Positions 1 through 8,242 of a stretch of 64,000 nucleotides of DNA are shown here, in pieces. A program made the position numbers and the translations under genes. Positions within the stretch are counted from its first letter, which is position 1. Every line of letters starts with the position of its first letter. The stretch is from Gottfriedia acidiceleris. GTDB taxonomy: Bacteria; Bacillota; Bacilli; Bacillales; Bacillaceae_G. Under the pieces are notes generated by a model that saw only the letters and a list, made by a program, of their open reading frames with translations, was not told the DNA's origin and searched no databases. Location of the stretch: positions 52,062-116,061 of the forward strand of contig NZ_NESS01000012.1 of the NCBI RefSeq assembly GCF_002128425.1, given 5' to 3'.

Positions 1-303
1 ATCCGTGGTGATTTAATCGGTAAGCAATTGCGCTATTTATTGGATGTGGCTCCTGCTGGTGATGCAAATAAAGATGATGTAATCGACGTACTCGATGCGT
101 TAGCTGTACAAACTTACTGGGGGACAAACAAAGCATCTGCTGACTTCAACTTTGATAAAGTAGTTGATGCAAAAGATATGGACTATGTAGTTAAGAACTT
201 TGGATTACAAAATTCAACAGTTCCAAATCCTCCTAAAGCTAAAAAATCATATAAAGGTGCTACATTAGATAGTATTTTAAGTGATTTAGATTTAACTAAT
301 TAA
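1..303 (+). CDS. C-terminal part of a dockerin-domain protein (truncated by window edge)
   Basis: The reading frame is open from base 1, so the start lies outside the window. About 100 C-terminal residues are visible. They hold two dockerin type I-like calcium-binding repeats: the first begins GDANKDDVIDVLDAL, the second ADFNFDKVVDAKDMD, each with Asp/Asn at the EF-hand-like positions. A short Pro/Lys linker and the tail ATLDSILSDLDLTN follow. In bacilli such a C-terminal pair usually ends a large secreted protein such as a protease or polysaccharidase, but the catalytic part is not visible, so the product cannot be named. A strong terminator follows the stop codon, so this is the last gene of its unit. 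Confidence 0.75.
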   Translation: MRGDLIGKQLRYLLDVAPAGDANKDDVIDVLDALAVQTYWGTNKASADFNFDKVVDAKDMDYVVKNFGLQNSTVPNPPKAKKSYKGATLDSILSDLDLTN

Positions 304-340
304 GAGTAAGGAAAAGAATTAAATCGGGGCTTAAAGACAG

Positions 341-374
341 CCTTCTCCCAATCTGTATTGGGAGAAGGTTTTTT
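341..374 (+). terminator. Rho-independent terminator after the dockerin gene
   Basis: The arms CCTTCTCCCAA and TTGGGAGAAGG form a perfect 11-bp stem around a 6-nt loop, followed by a T run. Confidence 0.92.
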
Positions 375-533
375 ACTTAGAAAACTAAAAAATATTTATA
401 AAGATGAGTTATTTTTATAAATATTTTTTCTCCCTCCCTAAATCCTACTCTAAATAACTTATTGGTAAATTTATACATAAAAATTTCACATTGGGTTAAC
501 TTAAAAGTATAAAGAATTTATAGGGTGACTTTT

Positions 534-1595
534 ATGAATAAAAAGTTTATTTATTCAATCCATATTTATATCTTAATCATAATGAGTACCGGATATATGT
601 TACATGTATTTATCATTCCAAGTATTTTGACGTCTTCTCACAGAGATTCATGGGTAACAGTTGTTGCAAGTATTCTCCCTTTCTTAATTTGGACAACTTT
701 GGTTCTTTTTTTGTATAAGAAGTTTAACAAAGAAGATGTTTTATCCATTATGTATAAGGTGTTTTATAAGCCAATAGTTTATATCTTATCAACTTTTTTT
801 GTCCTTTATTTTTTATTGTCAGCTTTTATTACGTTCCGATTTACTCTTATTTGGGCCGATATTAATTATACTCAGGATATTCCGATTTTTATTGTAGTAT
901 TTTTGATTTCACTTGTTTGCTTTTACGCTGCATATAAAGGAATTCGTACAATTGGAACGCTTGCATTTATTATCTTGCCACTAGTTGTTTTATTTGGATT
1001 CTTAGTGGGAATAGGCAATATTAAAAATAAAAATTATAGTTTACTATTTCCAATATTTGAAAATGGCTATCATGATTTTTTTCATGGCTTTATTTATACA
1101 TGTTCAGGATTTTTTGAAATTATTTTTCTTTTATTTTTAAATTCCTATGTAAAAGATCAAGTAAAAGTAAAATGGCTAATAGTAGTAACTTTTATATTGT
1201 TTATGTTAATTTTTGGTCCACTTGTAGGAGCGATAACTGAATTTGGCTCTATTGAGGCAGAAAAAATGAGGAATCCTGTTTATGAACAATGGAAACTACT
1301 AACCTTAGGAGTGAATCTTACTAGATTGGATTTTTTGTCAATTTTTCAGTGGCTGTCAGGAGCTTTTATTCGAATAAGCTTAAATTTATTCTTTACAAAC
1401 TACATCATCAATTATAGTGGAAAGAAAAAATGGGGTTTACCTTTAATATCATTAGTTTTATTAGTTGCAGTAATGATTCCGTGGAATGCAACGTCTTTTT
1501 ATTATTTTTTACAATACTACTATTTCCCAATAAATTTAATTTTTTTACTATTTACGATATGTATTTTTTTTATTATCTCAAAACTAAAAAGGTGA
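534..1595 (+). CDS. Spore germination receptor permease subunit (GerAB/GerKB family)
   Basis: This is the B subunit of a GerA-type germinant receptor, which sits in the inner spore membrane and is related to APC-superfamily amino acid transporters; it is thought to form the germinant-binding site. The protein (about 353 aa) is almost entirely hydrophobic, with about ten membrane segments and the usual family length. An in-frame GTG at 525 overlaps the AGGGTGA ribosome site, so ATG 534, six bases after it, is the better start. It is followed at 6 bases by the A subunit and then the C lipoprotein. The B-A-C order is less common than A-B-C. The germinant cannot be read from sequence. Confidence 0.93.
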   Translation: MNKKFIYSIHIYILIIMSTGYMLHVFIIPSILTSSHRDSWVTVVASILPFLIWTTLVLFLYKKFNKEDVLSIMYKVFYKPIVYILSTFFVLYFLLSAFITFRFTLIWADINYTQDIPIFIVVFLISLVCFYAAYKGIRTIGTLAFIILPLVVLFGFLVGIGNIKNKNYSLLFPIFENGYHDFFHGFIYTCSGFFEIIFLLFLNSYVKDQVKVKWLIVVTFILFMLIFGPLVGAITEFGSIEAEKMRNPVYEQWKLLTLGVNLTRLDFLSIFQWLSGAFIRISLNLFFTNYIINYSGKKKWGLPLISLVLLVAVMIPWNATSFYYFLQYYYFPINLIFLLFTICIFFIISKLKR

Positions 1596-1601
1596 TTCAG
1601 A

Positions 1602-3065
1602 ATGACAAAAGAATTTACTTTAGATAATTTTAATCTAGTAGAGTTTATTGAATCCTTTAATTATTCATACGATATTGATTTTAGAACGAAAACATATAAA
1701 GAAGGAGAAGATTTACATTATGTCATCATTATGTTTTGTACTAATTTGATTCATATACAATTTAGTAATCAAATTATTATTGACATTTTTAATGTAATAC
1801 AAAAAGAAGAAAAATTCGATTTTGAATTGTTAAGTAATATAGTCGAAACAAAAAGGTTGAAAACGAGATCGAATATTAAAAAGGAAGTTGAAGAAAATCT
1901 ATTTACTGGAGATTTAGTAATATTTAGTTCTTATTTAAATGATATATTCTTTGTTCCGGTAGCAAATCCTCCAAAAAGAGTCCCTGAAGAATCGAATTTA
2001 GAAAATTCAGTTCGAGGACCAAGAGATGGATTTGTTGAAAATATTTCAGATAATATGGCTTTAATTCGTCAGAGACTTAAGACTTCAAGTTTAAAAAGTG
2101 TTGAATATACAATAGGAGAACGAAGCCAAACGAAAGTATTATTAATTTATATTGAAGATATTCTAAACCCAAATATTCTTGCTGAAGTAAAAAAACGTCT
2201 TAGCTTAATTAAAAAAGACGTAATCGTAAGTAGTTATGAAATAGAAGAAGAATTATATGATCAACCATTCTCGATTTTTCCTCTTTTAGATAATATAGGT
2301 AGACCCGATTTTGTTGTACAATCATTAAACCAAGGAAGATTTGGAGTGATTGTAGATGGCAATCCAGCTTGTTTAATAGGTCCAACTAGTTTAACCCAAC
2401 TTATTTATTCTCCTGAAGATATCCATTCGAGTTTTTATTATGTTAATGTAGTAAGATATCTTAGGTTGGTAGCTATATTTACAACAATTTTCCTACCTGG
2501 TTTTTTTATAGCGTTGGTGACATATCATTTAGATCAAATACCGTACCCGTTTCTTGCTACGATTGGAATGTCTAGAAATGGGTTGCCATTTTCAGCAGCA
2601 ATAGAGGCTTTTTTAATGTTGGTGTTTTTTGAATTATTTAAAGAAGCAGGGTTACGCTTGCCGAAAGCAGTAGGACAAACTGTTGCAGTTTTAGGGGGGC
2701 TATTTATTGGTGATGCTGCAATACGTGCTGGATTAACTTCTCCATCAATGCTAGTAGTAATTGCTTTAACGGTTATTTCAGGATATACATTAATTAATCA
2801 AAATATTTCAGGTAATGTCGTAATTATGCGCTTTTTTGTCTTAATTCTATCTTCAATTTTAGGATTAATCGGCTTTTTTACTGCATTTTTTCTCTTATTG
2901 ACAATGGTTGTATCTCTAGAGAGTTTCGGGCAACCTTATATAACTTTACTATCTGTTCCAAACTTTTCCGATATTTTTAATGTAGTAATTAAATTGCCTC
3001 AAAGGTTTAAAAAAAACAGAAGTCTATTCTTTCATCCAATCGATAAAGATCGGATGAAGGAGTGA
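1602..3065 (+). CDS. Spore germination receptor A subunit (GerAA/GerKA family)
   Basis: This 487-aa protein matches the A subunit of GerA-type receptors. The first 270 or so residues are soluble and contain the conserved block DNMALIRQRLKTSSLKS. The second half has about five or six membrane segments and the family block PEDIHSSFYYVNVVRYLR before the first one. It lies 6 bases after the permease gene, and its stop overlaps the start region of the lipoprotein gene, so the three are co-transcribed. The ribosome site AAAGGTGA precedes ATG 1602. Sporulation-specific transcription is expected from the family; I did not identify a sigma-G promoter with confidence. Confidence 0.95.
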   Translation: MTKEFTLDNFNLVEFIESFNYSYDIDFRTKTYKEGEDLHYVIIMFCTNLIHIQFSNQIIIDIFNVIQKEEKFDFELLSNIVETKRLKTRSNIKKEVEENLFTGDLVIFSSYLNDIFFVPVANPPKRVPEESNLENSVRGPRDGFVENISDNMALIRQRLKTSSLKSVEYTIGERSQTKVLLIYIEDILNPNILAEVKKRLSLIKKDVIVSSYEIEEELYDQPFSIFPLLDNIGRPDFVVQSLNQGRFGVIVDGNPACLIGPTSLTQLIYSPEDIHSSFYYVNVVRYLRLVAIFTTIFLPGFFIALVTYHLDQIPYPFLATIGMSRNGLPFSAAIEAFLMLVFFELFKEAGLRLPKAVGQTVAVLGGLFIGDAAIRAGLTSPSMLVVIALTVISGYTLINQNISGNVVIMRFFVLILSSILGLIGFFTAFFLLLTMVVSLESFGQPYITLLSVPNFSDIFNVVIKLPQRFKKNRSLFFHPIDKDRMKE

Positions 3066-3073
3066 TGCATAGG

Positions 3074-4189
3074 ATGAAAAAAACATTAATCATTTTAATT
3101 GTTTTCTTTCAATTATTCATATTGACAGGATGTTGGGGAGAGCGAACAATTATTGATCAAACATTAGTTACAAGTATAGGTGTGGACTATAAGGATAATA
3201 AGTATATTGTCTCGATTCAAGCACTTAATTTTTCAAATATCGCAAAGCAAGAAAGTGGAGCATTACAGGTGCCAACTTCGCCTTTAATTGGCCACGCAGA
3301 AGGTAAAACCATACAGGAGGCCTTTACTAAATTGGATAAGAATTCCCCAATACCTTTATATTATGGTCATGTCGGGAGTATAATCCTAAGTAAATCTGTT
3401 ATTGAAAATAAATTAGAGGATATTAGTTCATTTATTAGCGGTAGACCTTTATTGAGATACACAATTTGGATTTATGGTACCGATCGCGAAATAGAAGATA
3501 TCTTATTAAGTCAAACATTTTTTAATTTACCGTTTTTATATACTGTAGTAAATAACCCCATTGAAAAGAGCAGAGGTAGCTTAATATTATTAGCAATAAA
3601 GTTTCATCAATTTATTTCAATGTATAGTCAACCTGTAGGAACAATTTTAATTCCTTCATTAGATATAGATGAAACGAAGTTTAAAGAGCAAAAAGAAAAT
3701 AAGGTAGCTTATATTAATGGTGCTTATGTATTATCGCAGCAAAAATATAAAGGTAAAGTAACATTAAATGATGTATTATCACTTAATTATTTAAACCAAA
3801 AAAATTATAGTATGCCACTTATACTTGAAAAAGAAAAAATTAATTTAGAAATTAGGAGTTCAAAAGGTTCAGTAAAGGTAATACGAGGATATAAGAAACC
3901 AAAGTATTCTATTAATATAGAAACAGAAATAGCCGTTTTAGAGAACGAGAATAATTTAAGTAGAAAGATCATTATAGATAAAGTAAGAAAAAAAATGAAA
4001 AAAGAATTAGTTAAAACAATAAAAAAAAGTGAAGAGCTTCATGCAGATCTACTCAATATTTCAGAAAAGCCGTATCGATTTAATCGACAAGAATGGAAAA
4101 TAAAATCGCTAAATGCATTTGACGCTGAATCAATAAAAGACATTAAAATAAATGTTCGTATATTAGGTAGTAAAGCTTATAAAAGATGA
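3074..4189 (+). CDS. Spore germination lipoprotein (Ger(x)C family)
   Basis: This is the C subunit of the receptor, a lipoprotein on the outer face of the inner spore membrane. The N-terminus is a lipoprotein signal: MKK, a hydrophobic stretch, then the lipobox LTGC with Cys20 to be lipidated and the typical following WGERTIIDQ. The length (371 aa) is normal for the family. Starts at GTG 3062 and ATG 3065 are also in frame, but AAGGAG at 3057-3062 leaves them no proper spacing; ATG 3074 gives an 11-base spacer and a clean signal peptide. It is the last gene of the receptor operon, followed by an inverted repeat. Confidence 0.93.
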   Translation: MKKTLIILIVFFQLFILTGCWGERTIIDQTLVTSIGVDYKDNKYIVSIQALNFSNIAKQESGALQVPTSPLIGHAEGKTIQEAFTKLDKNSPIPLYYGHVGSIILSKSVIENKLEDISSFISGRPLLRYTIWIYGTDREIEDILLSQTFFNLPFLYTVVNNPIEKSRGSLILLAIKFHQFISMYSQPVGTILIPSLDIDETKFKEQKENKVAYINGAYVLSQQKYKGKVTLNDVLSLNYLNQKNYSMPLILEKEKINLEIRSSKGSVKVIRGYKKPKYSINIETEIAVLENENNLSRKIIIDKVRKKMKKELVKTIKKSEELHADLLNISEKPYRFNRQEWKIKSLNAFDAESIKDIKINVRILGSKAYKR

Positions 4190-4217
4190 TTTGGGCCAAG
4201 AAAAGAATTAACAGAAA

Positions 4218-4263
4218 GAGTATAAAAAAAGGGGGATTTTAAAAAACTTCTTTTTTATACTCA
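4218..4263 (+). terminator. Terminator-like hairpin after the germination operon
   Basis: The arms GAGTATAAAAAAAG and CTTCTTTTTTATACTC face each other and are followed by a T run. The stem is long but AT-rich. Confidence 0.65.
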
Positions 4264-4318
4264 TTTTTTATTCATTATGAATTATGATAGAGATGAACAG
4301 AATAAAAGGAGAAAAGTT

Positions 4319-5029
4319 ATGTCTAAAATAGTAAAAGATTATTGGTTTTCAGGTCGTTGGTTAGATGGGATATCTCTAATATTAGGTCCAATTTTTATGT
4401 TTATAGGAGTAAGTTACATTTCTTATTCCCAGACCAGCTAGAAGCATATCAATCTCATCCAACTTTACTATTTTTATCGTATAATTTCTTTATTGTTTGG
4501 AACATTCTATTGTGGCCGGCAGTTATCTCGCTTTGTTAAATTAATAAGTATAATGAAGCGAAATTGGACAATATGGGGAGGAAGTTTTGCGATATTTGGA
4601 CTGTTTGCTCGTACTTTTCATGCTGGGGTTGATCATTTAGCATTTCAAATGGTGCGAATTTTAGGTGTGGACACCGCAACAAAAGTTATGGAGCAATCTT
4701 ATAAAGTGTTTTATATTTTCAATAGACTATCCCCTTGTATCATGTTTGGCTGGATTATTTTAGCTATTGGTTCATATCGTGCTTATGTATTAGGATTAAT
4801 TCGTTCCATATTGTTAGGGCTTATTAGTTCATTGCCACTAGGTGTACTAAAAGGTACTACCGCATTTTCAATTGTGGCTACAAAGGCACTTTGTGTTGCA
4901 CTAGTTCTACATGGTATAAGAGTTTTAAAATATATTGTTAGTAGGTTTATTTGTAATTGGAGAGTTAGGTTAAATTTAAGCTCAATATTATATGGCTTAA
5001 GCTGCATTATTTTTTTACTTAAGAGGTGA
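4319..5029 (+). pseudogene. Frameshifted gene for a multi-spanning membrane protein
   Basis: A good ribosome site (AAAGGAG) and ATG 4319 open a frame beginning MSKIVKDYWFSGRWLDG that stops at 4439. The protein clearly continues in another frame from about 4411 (LHFLFPDQLEAYQSHPTLLF through LLWPAVISL), which stops at 4537. It then returns to the first frame at about 4530 (KLISIMKRNWTIWGGSF to 5029). Two opposite single-base shifts, the first probably a lost T near 4412, would restore a protein of about 235 aa with several membrane segments and a central block FARTFHAGVDHLAFQ. I do not know its function. It sits at the head of the cobalamin operon with its stop at the cobU start region. Sequencing error is an alternative to true decay. 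Confidence 0.75.
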
Positions 5030-5034
5030 AGAAT

Positions 5035-5601
5035 TTGATTCTTATAATCGGTGGAGCACGTAGTGGAAAGAGCTCTTATGCAGAAAAAAGAATAAAAGAG
5101 TTACAAACAAACGCAAATGATGTAGTTTACATTGCTACGGCAATACCATTTGATGGAGATATGAATGAAAGAATTCAAAGACATCAAGAAGATCGTCCAA
5201 CTGAATGGCATACTGTTGAGCGATATAAACAATTTAATCAATTAAAAATGAATGAAGAATTTATTCAAGCCAAGTATGTTATTTTAGATTGTATGACCGT
5301 TATGATTACAAATTTAATGTTCGATCATTATACTGACATTGATTTTGATTCAATTAAGAATGAGCAAATAAACAAACTAGAATCAGATATAGAAAATGAA
5401 GTGAACGAGTTGATAGACATTTGTGATCAACACGGTAAAACATTCATAATTGTTTCGAATGAGGTAGGTTATGGACTTGTTCCATCTTATCGACTAGGAA
5501 GGATTTTTAGAGATATTGCAGGGCGTATAAATCAAAAAATTGCTGCAAGAGCAGAAGAAGTTATACTCGTCACAGCTGGTATTCCATTAAGAATAAAGTA
5601 G
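5035..5601 (+). CDS. cobU: Adenosylcobinamide kinase / adenosylcobinamide-phosphate guanylyltransferase
   Basis: CobU phosphorylates adenosylcobinamide and then transfers GMP to it, giving AdoCbi-GDP for cobalamin nucleotide-loop assembly. The N-terminus has the P-loop GGARSGKS. The block RIQRHQEDRPTEWHTVE holds the His that is guanylylated in the family (here His50). Length (188 aa) is normal. GTG 5026 is in frame, but AAGAGGTGA at 5021-5029 works as a ribosome site for TTG 5035, which also gives the usual MILIIGGARSGKS start. Followed 10 bases later by cobS. Confidence 0.95.
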   Translation: MILIIGGARSGKSSYAEKRIKELQTNANDVVYIATAIPFDGDMNERIQRHQEDRPTEWHTVERYKQFNQLKMNEEFIQAKYVILDCMTVMITNLMFDHYTDIDFDSIKNEQINKLESDIENEVNELIDICDQHGKTFIIVSNEVGYGLVPSYRLGRIFRDIAGRINQKIAARAEEVILVTAGIPLRIK

Positions 5602-5611
5602 GAGTTATGAT

Positions 5612-6352
5612 ATGAATCGATTTAAAATGATCCTTAGTTTTTTTTCAACCATTCCAGTGAAAAACTATGAGTTTATCGAAGACGAACTAGGAAAGGGAAT
5701 TAGATTGGTTCCGTTAGTAGGTGTGTTAATTGGCTTAATACTTGTTAGTTTGAATAGTGGAATTTCGTTCATTTTGGACAATGAAGCGGGTGCATTTCTT
5801 ATTCTACTAGTCTATTTATTGTTAACGGGTGGATTACATTTTGATGGAGTAGCTGACACATCAGATGGAATTTTTAGTCATCGTTCAAAAGAAAGAATAC
5901 TAGAAATTATGAAAGATAGTCGCATTGGTGCATTTGGGGTCATTTCGTTAATTATTTTATTTTTAGGTGATTGGTTATTTTTATCAAAGAGTACAACATT
6001 TGTCATTTTTTTATTTCCGATTATTGGAAGATGTATCGCGCTATTCACTTGTAGAATAAGTACATATGCTAGAAATGAAGGATTTGGAAGTCAATTTATT
6101 ATCGAAGCAAAAAATTCTAATTCATTATTTGTTCTAATTGTCTATGTATTACTCGTTTGTGTAAGTAGTGTATTAATCAATGAAATAGCCATTATTTTTG
6201 CGGTATGTGTCACGTTTATTTTTATTACTTTTGTAACGAAAAGAATCAATCAAAAACTAGATGGAATTACAGGGGATGTAATTGGATTTACAATTGAAGT
6301 TTCCCAATTATGCTTTTTAATTTTTGCTGTTATAGGTGAGAGATTAGTATGA
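5612..6352 (+). CDS. cobS: Adenosylcobinamide-GDP ribazoletransferase (cobalamin-5'-phosphate synthase)
   Basis: CobS is the membrane enzyme that joins AdoCbi-GDP to alpha-ribazole(-phosphate), giving cobalamin (5'-phosphate). The signature HFDGVADTSDG, with the acidic residues of the CDP-alcohol-transferase-like active site, lies near residues 76-86, and about six hydrophobic segments surround it. Length (246 aa) is typical. GGAG precedes ATG 5612. The last bases overlap the cobC start in an ATGA arrangement, indicating translational coupling. Confidence 0.95.
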   Translation: MNRFKMILSFFSTIPVKNYEFIEDELGKGIRLVPLVGVLIGLILVSLNSGISFILDNEAGAFLILLVYLLLTGGLHFDGVADTSDGIFSHRSKERILEIMKDSRIGAFGVISLIILFLGDWLFLSKSTTFVIFLFPIIGRCIALFTCRISTYARNEGFGSQFIIEAKNSNSLFVLIVYVLLVCVSSVLINEIAIIFAVCVTFIFITFVTKRINQKLDGITGDVIGFTIEVSQLCFLIFAVIGERLV

Positions 6353-6948
6353 GAATTTATTTAATTAGACATACAGAAAGCATTGGAAATAGAAAAAAGG
6401 TTTATGCAGGGATGACTGATTTTGATTTAACAGAAAAAGGATTAAGTCAAATAGGTGGTGTGATAACCCAGTTTACGAAAATGATTGAGCCTACTTCACG
6501 CTATACTTTGTATTCTAGTCCACTTCGTAGATGCACTTTATTAAGTGATGCGTTAGAAGATTTAATAGGTGAATCAAAAATAGTTGATCGTAGGTTACAG
6601 GAGACAAATTTTGGCCTATTTGAAGGGAAATCATATACTGATCTTTTAAATGAAGTGCCTGAATTCGTAGAAAAGTGGAATGAAGATTTGATTCATTTTC
6701 AAATTCCGAATGGGGAAAGCTTAAAGCAGTGTGCAGAAAGAGTTAATACATTTTGTCATGACATTAAATCGAATAACGATGATGTAATAGTCGTTTCACA
6801 TGGGGGAATTATGAAGCTAGTACTCTTAAATTTACTTCATTTAGATTTAAGTCATTTCTGGAAATTTTATACGAGTAATGGATGTATTATTGAAATTGAG
6901 TATAACGATGGTTTTGGATTTTTGAAAAATATCATTCAACTAAATTAA
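6349..6948 (+). CDS. cobC: Alpha-ribazole phosphatase-like histidine phosphatase
   Basis: A histidine phosphatase of the phosphoglycerate-mutase-like superfamily. The catalytic RHTES sits at residues 7-11 and the second catalytic His in VVSHGG near residue 150. In this context it most likely removes the 5'-phosphate from alpha-ribazole phosphate or cobalamin phosphate, as CobC does. The ATGA overlap with cobS and the following cblT-like gene support this. Substrate assignment rests on context, because the superfamily is broad. Confidence 0.85.
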   Translation: MRIYLIRHTESIGNRKKVYAGMTDFDLTEKGLSQIGGVITQFTKMIEPTSRYTLYSSPLRRCTLLSDALEDLIGESKIVDRRLQETNFGLFEGKSYTDLLNEVPEFVEKWNEDLIHFQIPNGESLKQCAERVNTFCHDIKSNNDDVIVVSHGGIMKLVLLNLLHLDLSHFWKFYTSNGCIIEIEYNDGFGFLKNIIQLN

Positions 6949-6962
6949 GAGGATGGAGAAAC

Positions 6963-7460
6963 TTGAACACAAAAAAAATTGTTTTACTTTCATTATTTAT
7001 CGCATTAAGTGCAGTACTGTCTAATATAAAAATAGTTTATTCTATTGCATTTGATTCATTGCCGGCTTTTCTGGCTGCTATGATGATTTCACCGATTGCC
7101 GGTGGGATTGTAGGGGCACTAGGTCATCTTCTTACAGCAATTACTTCGGGTTTTCCTTTTACAGTACCAGTGCATCTATTTATCGCAATACAAATGCTTG
7201 TGATTGTTTGGATTTTTGGCGTATTATTTAAAAAAATGAATCAATACATAGCGATGGTCGTTGCAATTATTTTAAATGGTCCAGTGGCAACGTTATTAAG
7301 CGGTCTATTAATTGCTTATTTGAATCACTCGTTTACTGTAAAGACTGTTAGTAGTTTTTTTATCTTAATGGTTGTGCCATTGACTTTAACTTCAGCGGCC
7401 AATATTATTTTAGCATTTATACTTCAAAAGGTGATGAAACGTGCAAATTTCAAAATATAG
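6963..7460 (+). CDS. cblT: ECF-type transporter S component, probable alpha-ribazole transporter (CblT-like)
   Basis: A 165-aa hydrophobic protein with about five or six membrane segments and the look of an energy-coupling-factor S component (a short N-terminus followed by LSLFIALSAVLSNIKI). In Listeria and some bacilli the gene pair cblT-cblS encodes an alpha-ribazole transporter and an alpha-ribazole kinase. Here the protein lies between cobC and a CblS-like gene, overlapping the latter by 20 bases, so CblT is the natural reading. TTG 6963 follows GGATGGAG. The energizing module (EcfA1, EcfA2, EcfT) is not in the window. A cobinamide or other vitamin substrate cannot be excluded. Confidence 0.75.
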   Translation: MNTKKIVLLSLFIALSAVLSNIKIVYSIAFDSLPAFLAAMMISPIAGGIVGALGHLLTAITSGFPFTVPVHLFIAIQMLVIVWIFGVLFKKMNQYIAMVVAIILNGPVATLLSGLLIAYLNHSFTVKTVSSFFILMVVPLTLTSAANIILAFILQKVMKRANFKI

Positions 7461-8211
7461 GGATTTAACTTTAATGCATATAGATGGGAATCGTTATTTT
7501 ACAATTGCTTGTGATAGCTGCGGTGGAATAGGGATGAGTGAGCTTGATTTCATAAAAGTTGATGAAGAAATTGTAGGTTATTTAACTGCGAAATTATGCT
7601 TTGTTGAAACATTGGCATTTCGCGCTAAGCCAACTGTATTAATTAATACTTTATGCGTAGAAATGAACGGTAGAGGAAAACGAATAATAAACGGGATTGA
7701 AAAAGCAATTAAAGAGTATAATGAAGCTAATTTTTATGAAGACCACTTAGAAGTAAATATTACTGGAAGTACAGAAGAAAATATCCCTACAAAACAAACA
7801 GGTTTAGGAATCACTTTAATGGGAGAAATTTATAATCCATTTAATAAAAAAGAAATAAATTCTGGTGATGTAGTAATCTTAATCGGTTATCCGAAAGTAG
7901 GACAAGAAGTAGTAGAGGATATAAATGACAATAAAAATGAAATAATCAACTTCAATTCAATAAAGCACTTAGCTCGTAATGAAGATGTTATTGATCTATT
8001 ACCGATTGGTTCAAATGGTGTTCAATATGAATTGAATCTATTGATGGAAACGAATAATATCGATATAAAATTATTGAAACAATCTAGTATCCCATTACAT
8101 AAATCTGCAGGTCCAGCTACATGTGCTCTAGCAATTATTAAAAAGGATACAATTGAGGGATTAAAAAGGCAAATCTCACAGCCAATCACTTTACTAGGTG
8201 AGATTGTTTAA
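7441..8211 (+). CDS. cblS: Probable alpha-ribazole kinase (CblS-like, AIR-synthase/PurM-related)
   Basis: A 256-aa protein beginning near GNRYFTIACDSCGGIG, an acidic/glycine-rich segment like the N-terminal core of PurM/ThiL-type ATP-binding proteins, with a later GLGITLMGEIYNP block. Proteins of this superfamily include CblS, which phosphorylates alpha-ribazole to alpha-ribazole-5'-phosphate and so bypasses CobT. The start GTG 7441 follows AAAGGTGATG and overlaps the transporter gene, so the two are tightly coupled. The assignment rests on superfamily appearance plus the cobU-cobS-cobC-cblT neighbourhood; no CobT homologue is in the window. Confidence 0.75.
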   Translation: MQISKYRDLTLMHIDGNRYFTIACDSCGGIGMSELDFIKVDEEIVGYLTAKLCFVETLAFRAKPTVLINTLCVEMNGRGKRIINGIEKAIKEYNEANFYEDHLEVNITGSTEENIPTKQTGLGITLMGEIYNPFNKKEINSGDVVILIGYPKVGQEVVEDINDNKNEIINFNSIKHLARNEDVIDLLPIGSNGVQYELNLLMETNNIDIKLLKQSSIPLHKSAGPATCALAIIKKDTIEGLKRQISQPITLLGEIV

Positions 8212-8242
8212 TAGTTTGAAATAAAATGATTGGAGAATTAAA

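Noticed and set aside
1430..1627. 65-aa frame at the end of the germination permease gene
   Set aside because: It lies in another frame inside two well-supported genes and has no ribosome site.
4342..4539. Separate 65-aa reading frame
   Set aside because: It is the middle part of the frameshifted membrane-protein gene 4319-5029 and has no own ribosome site.
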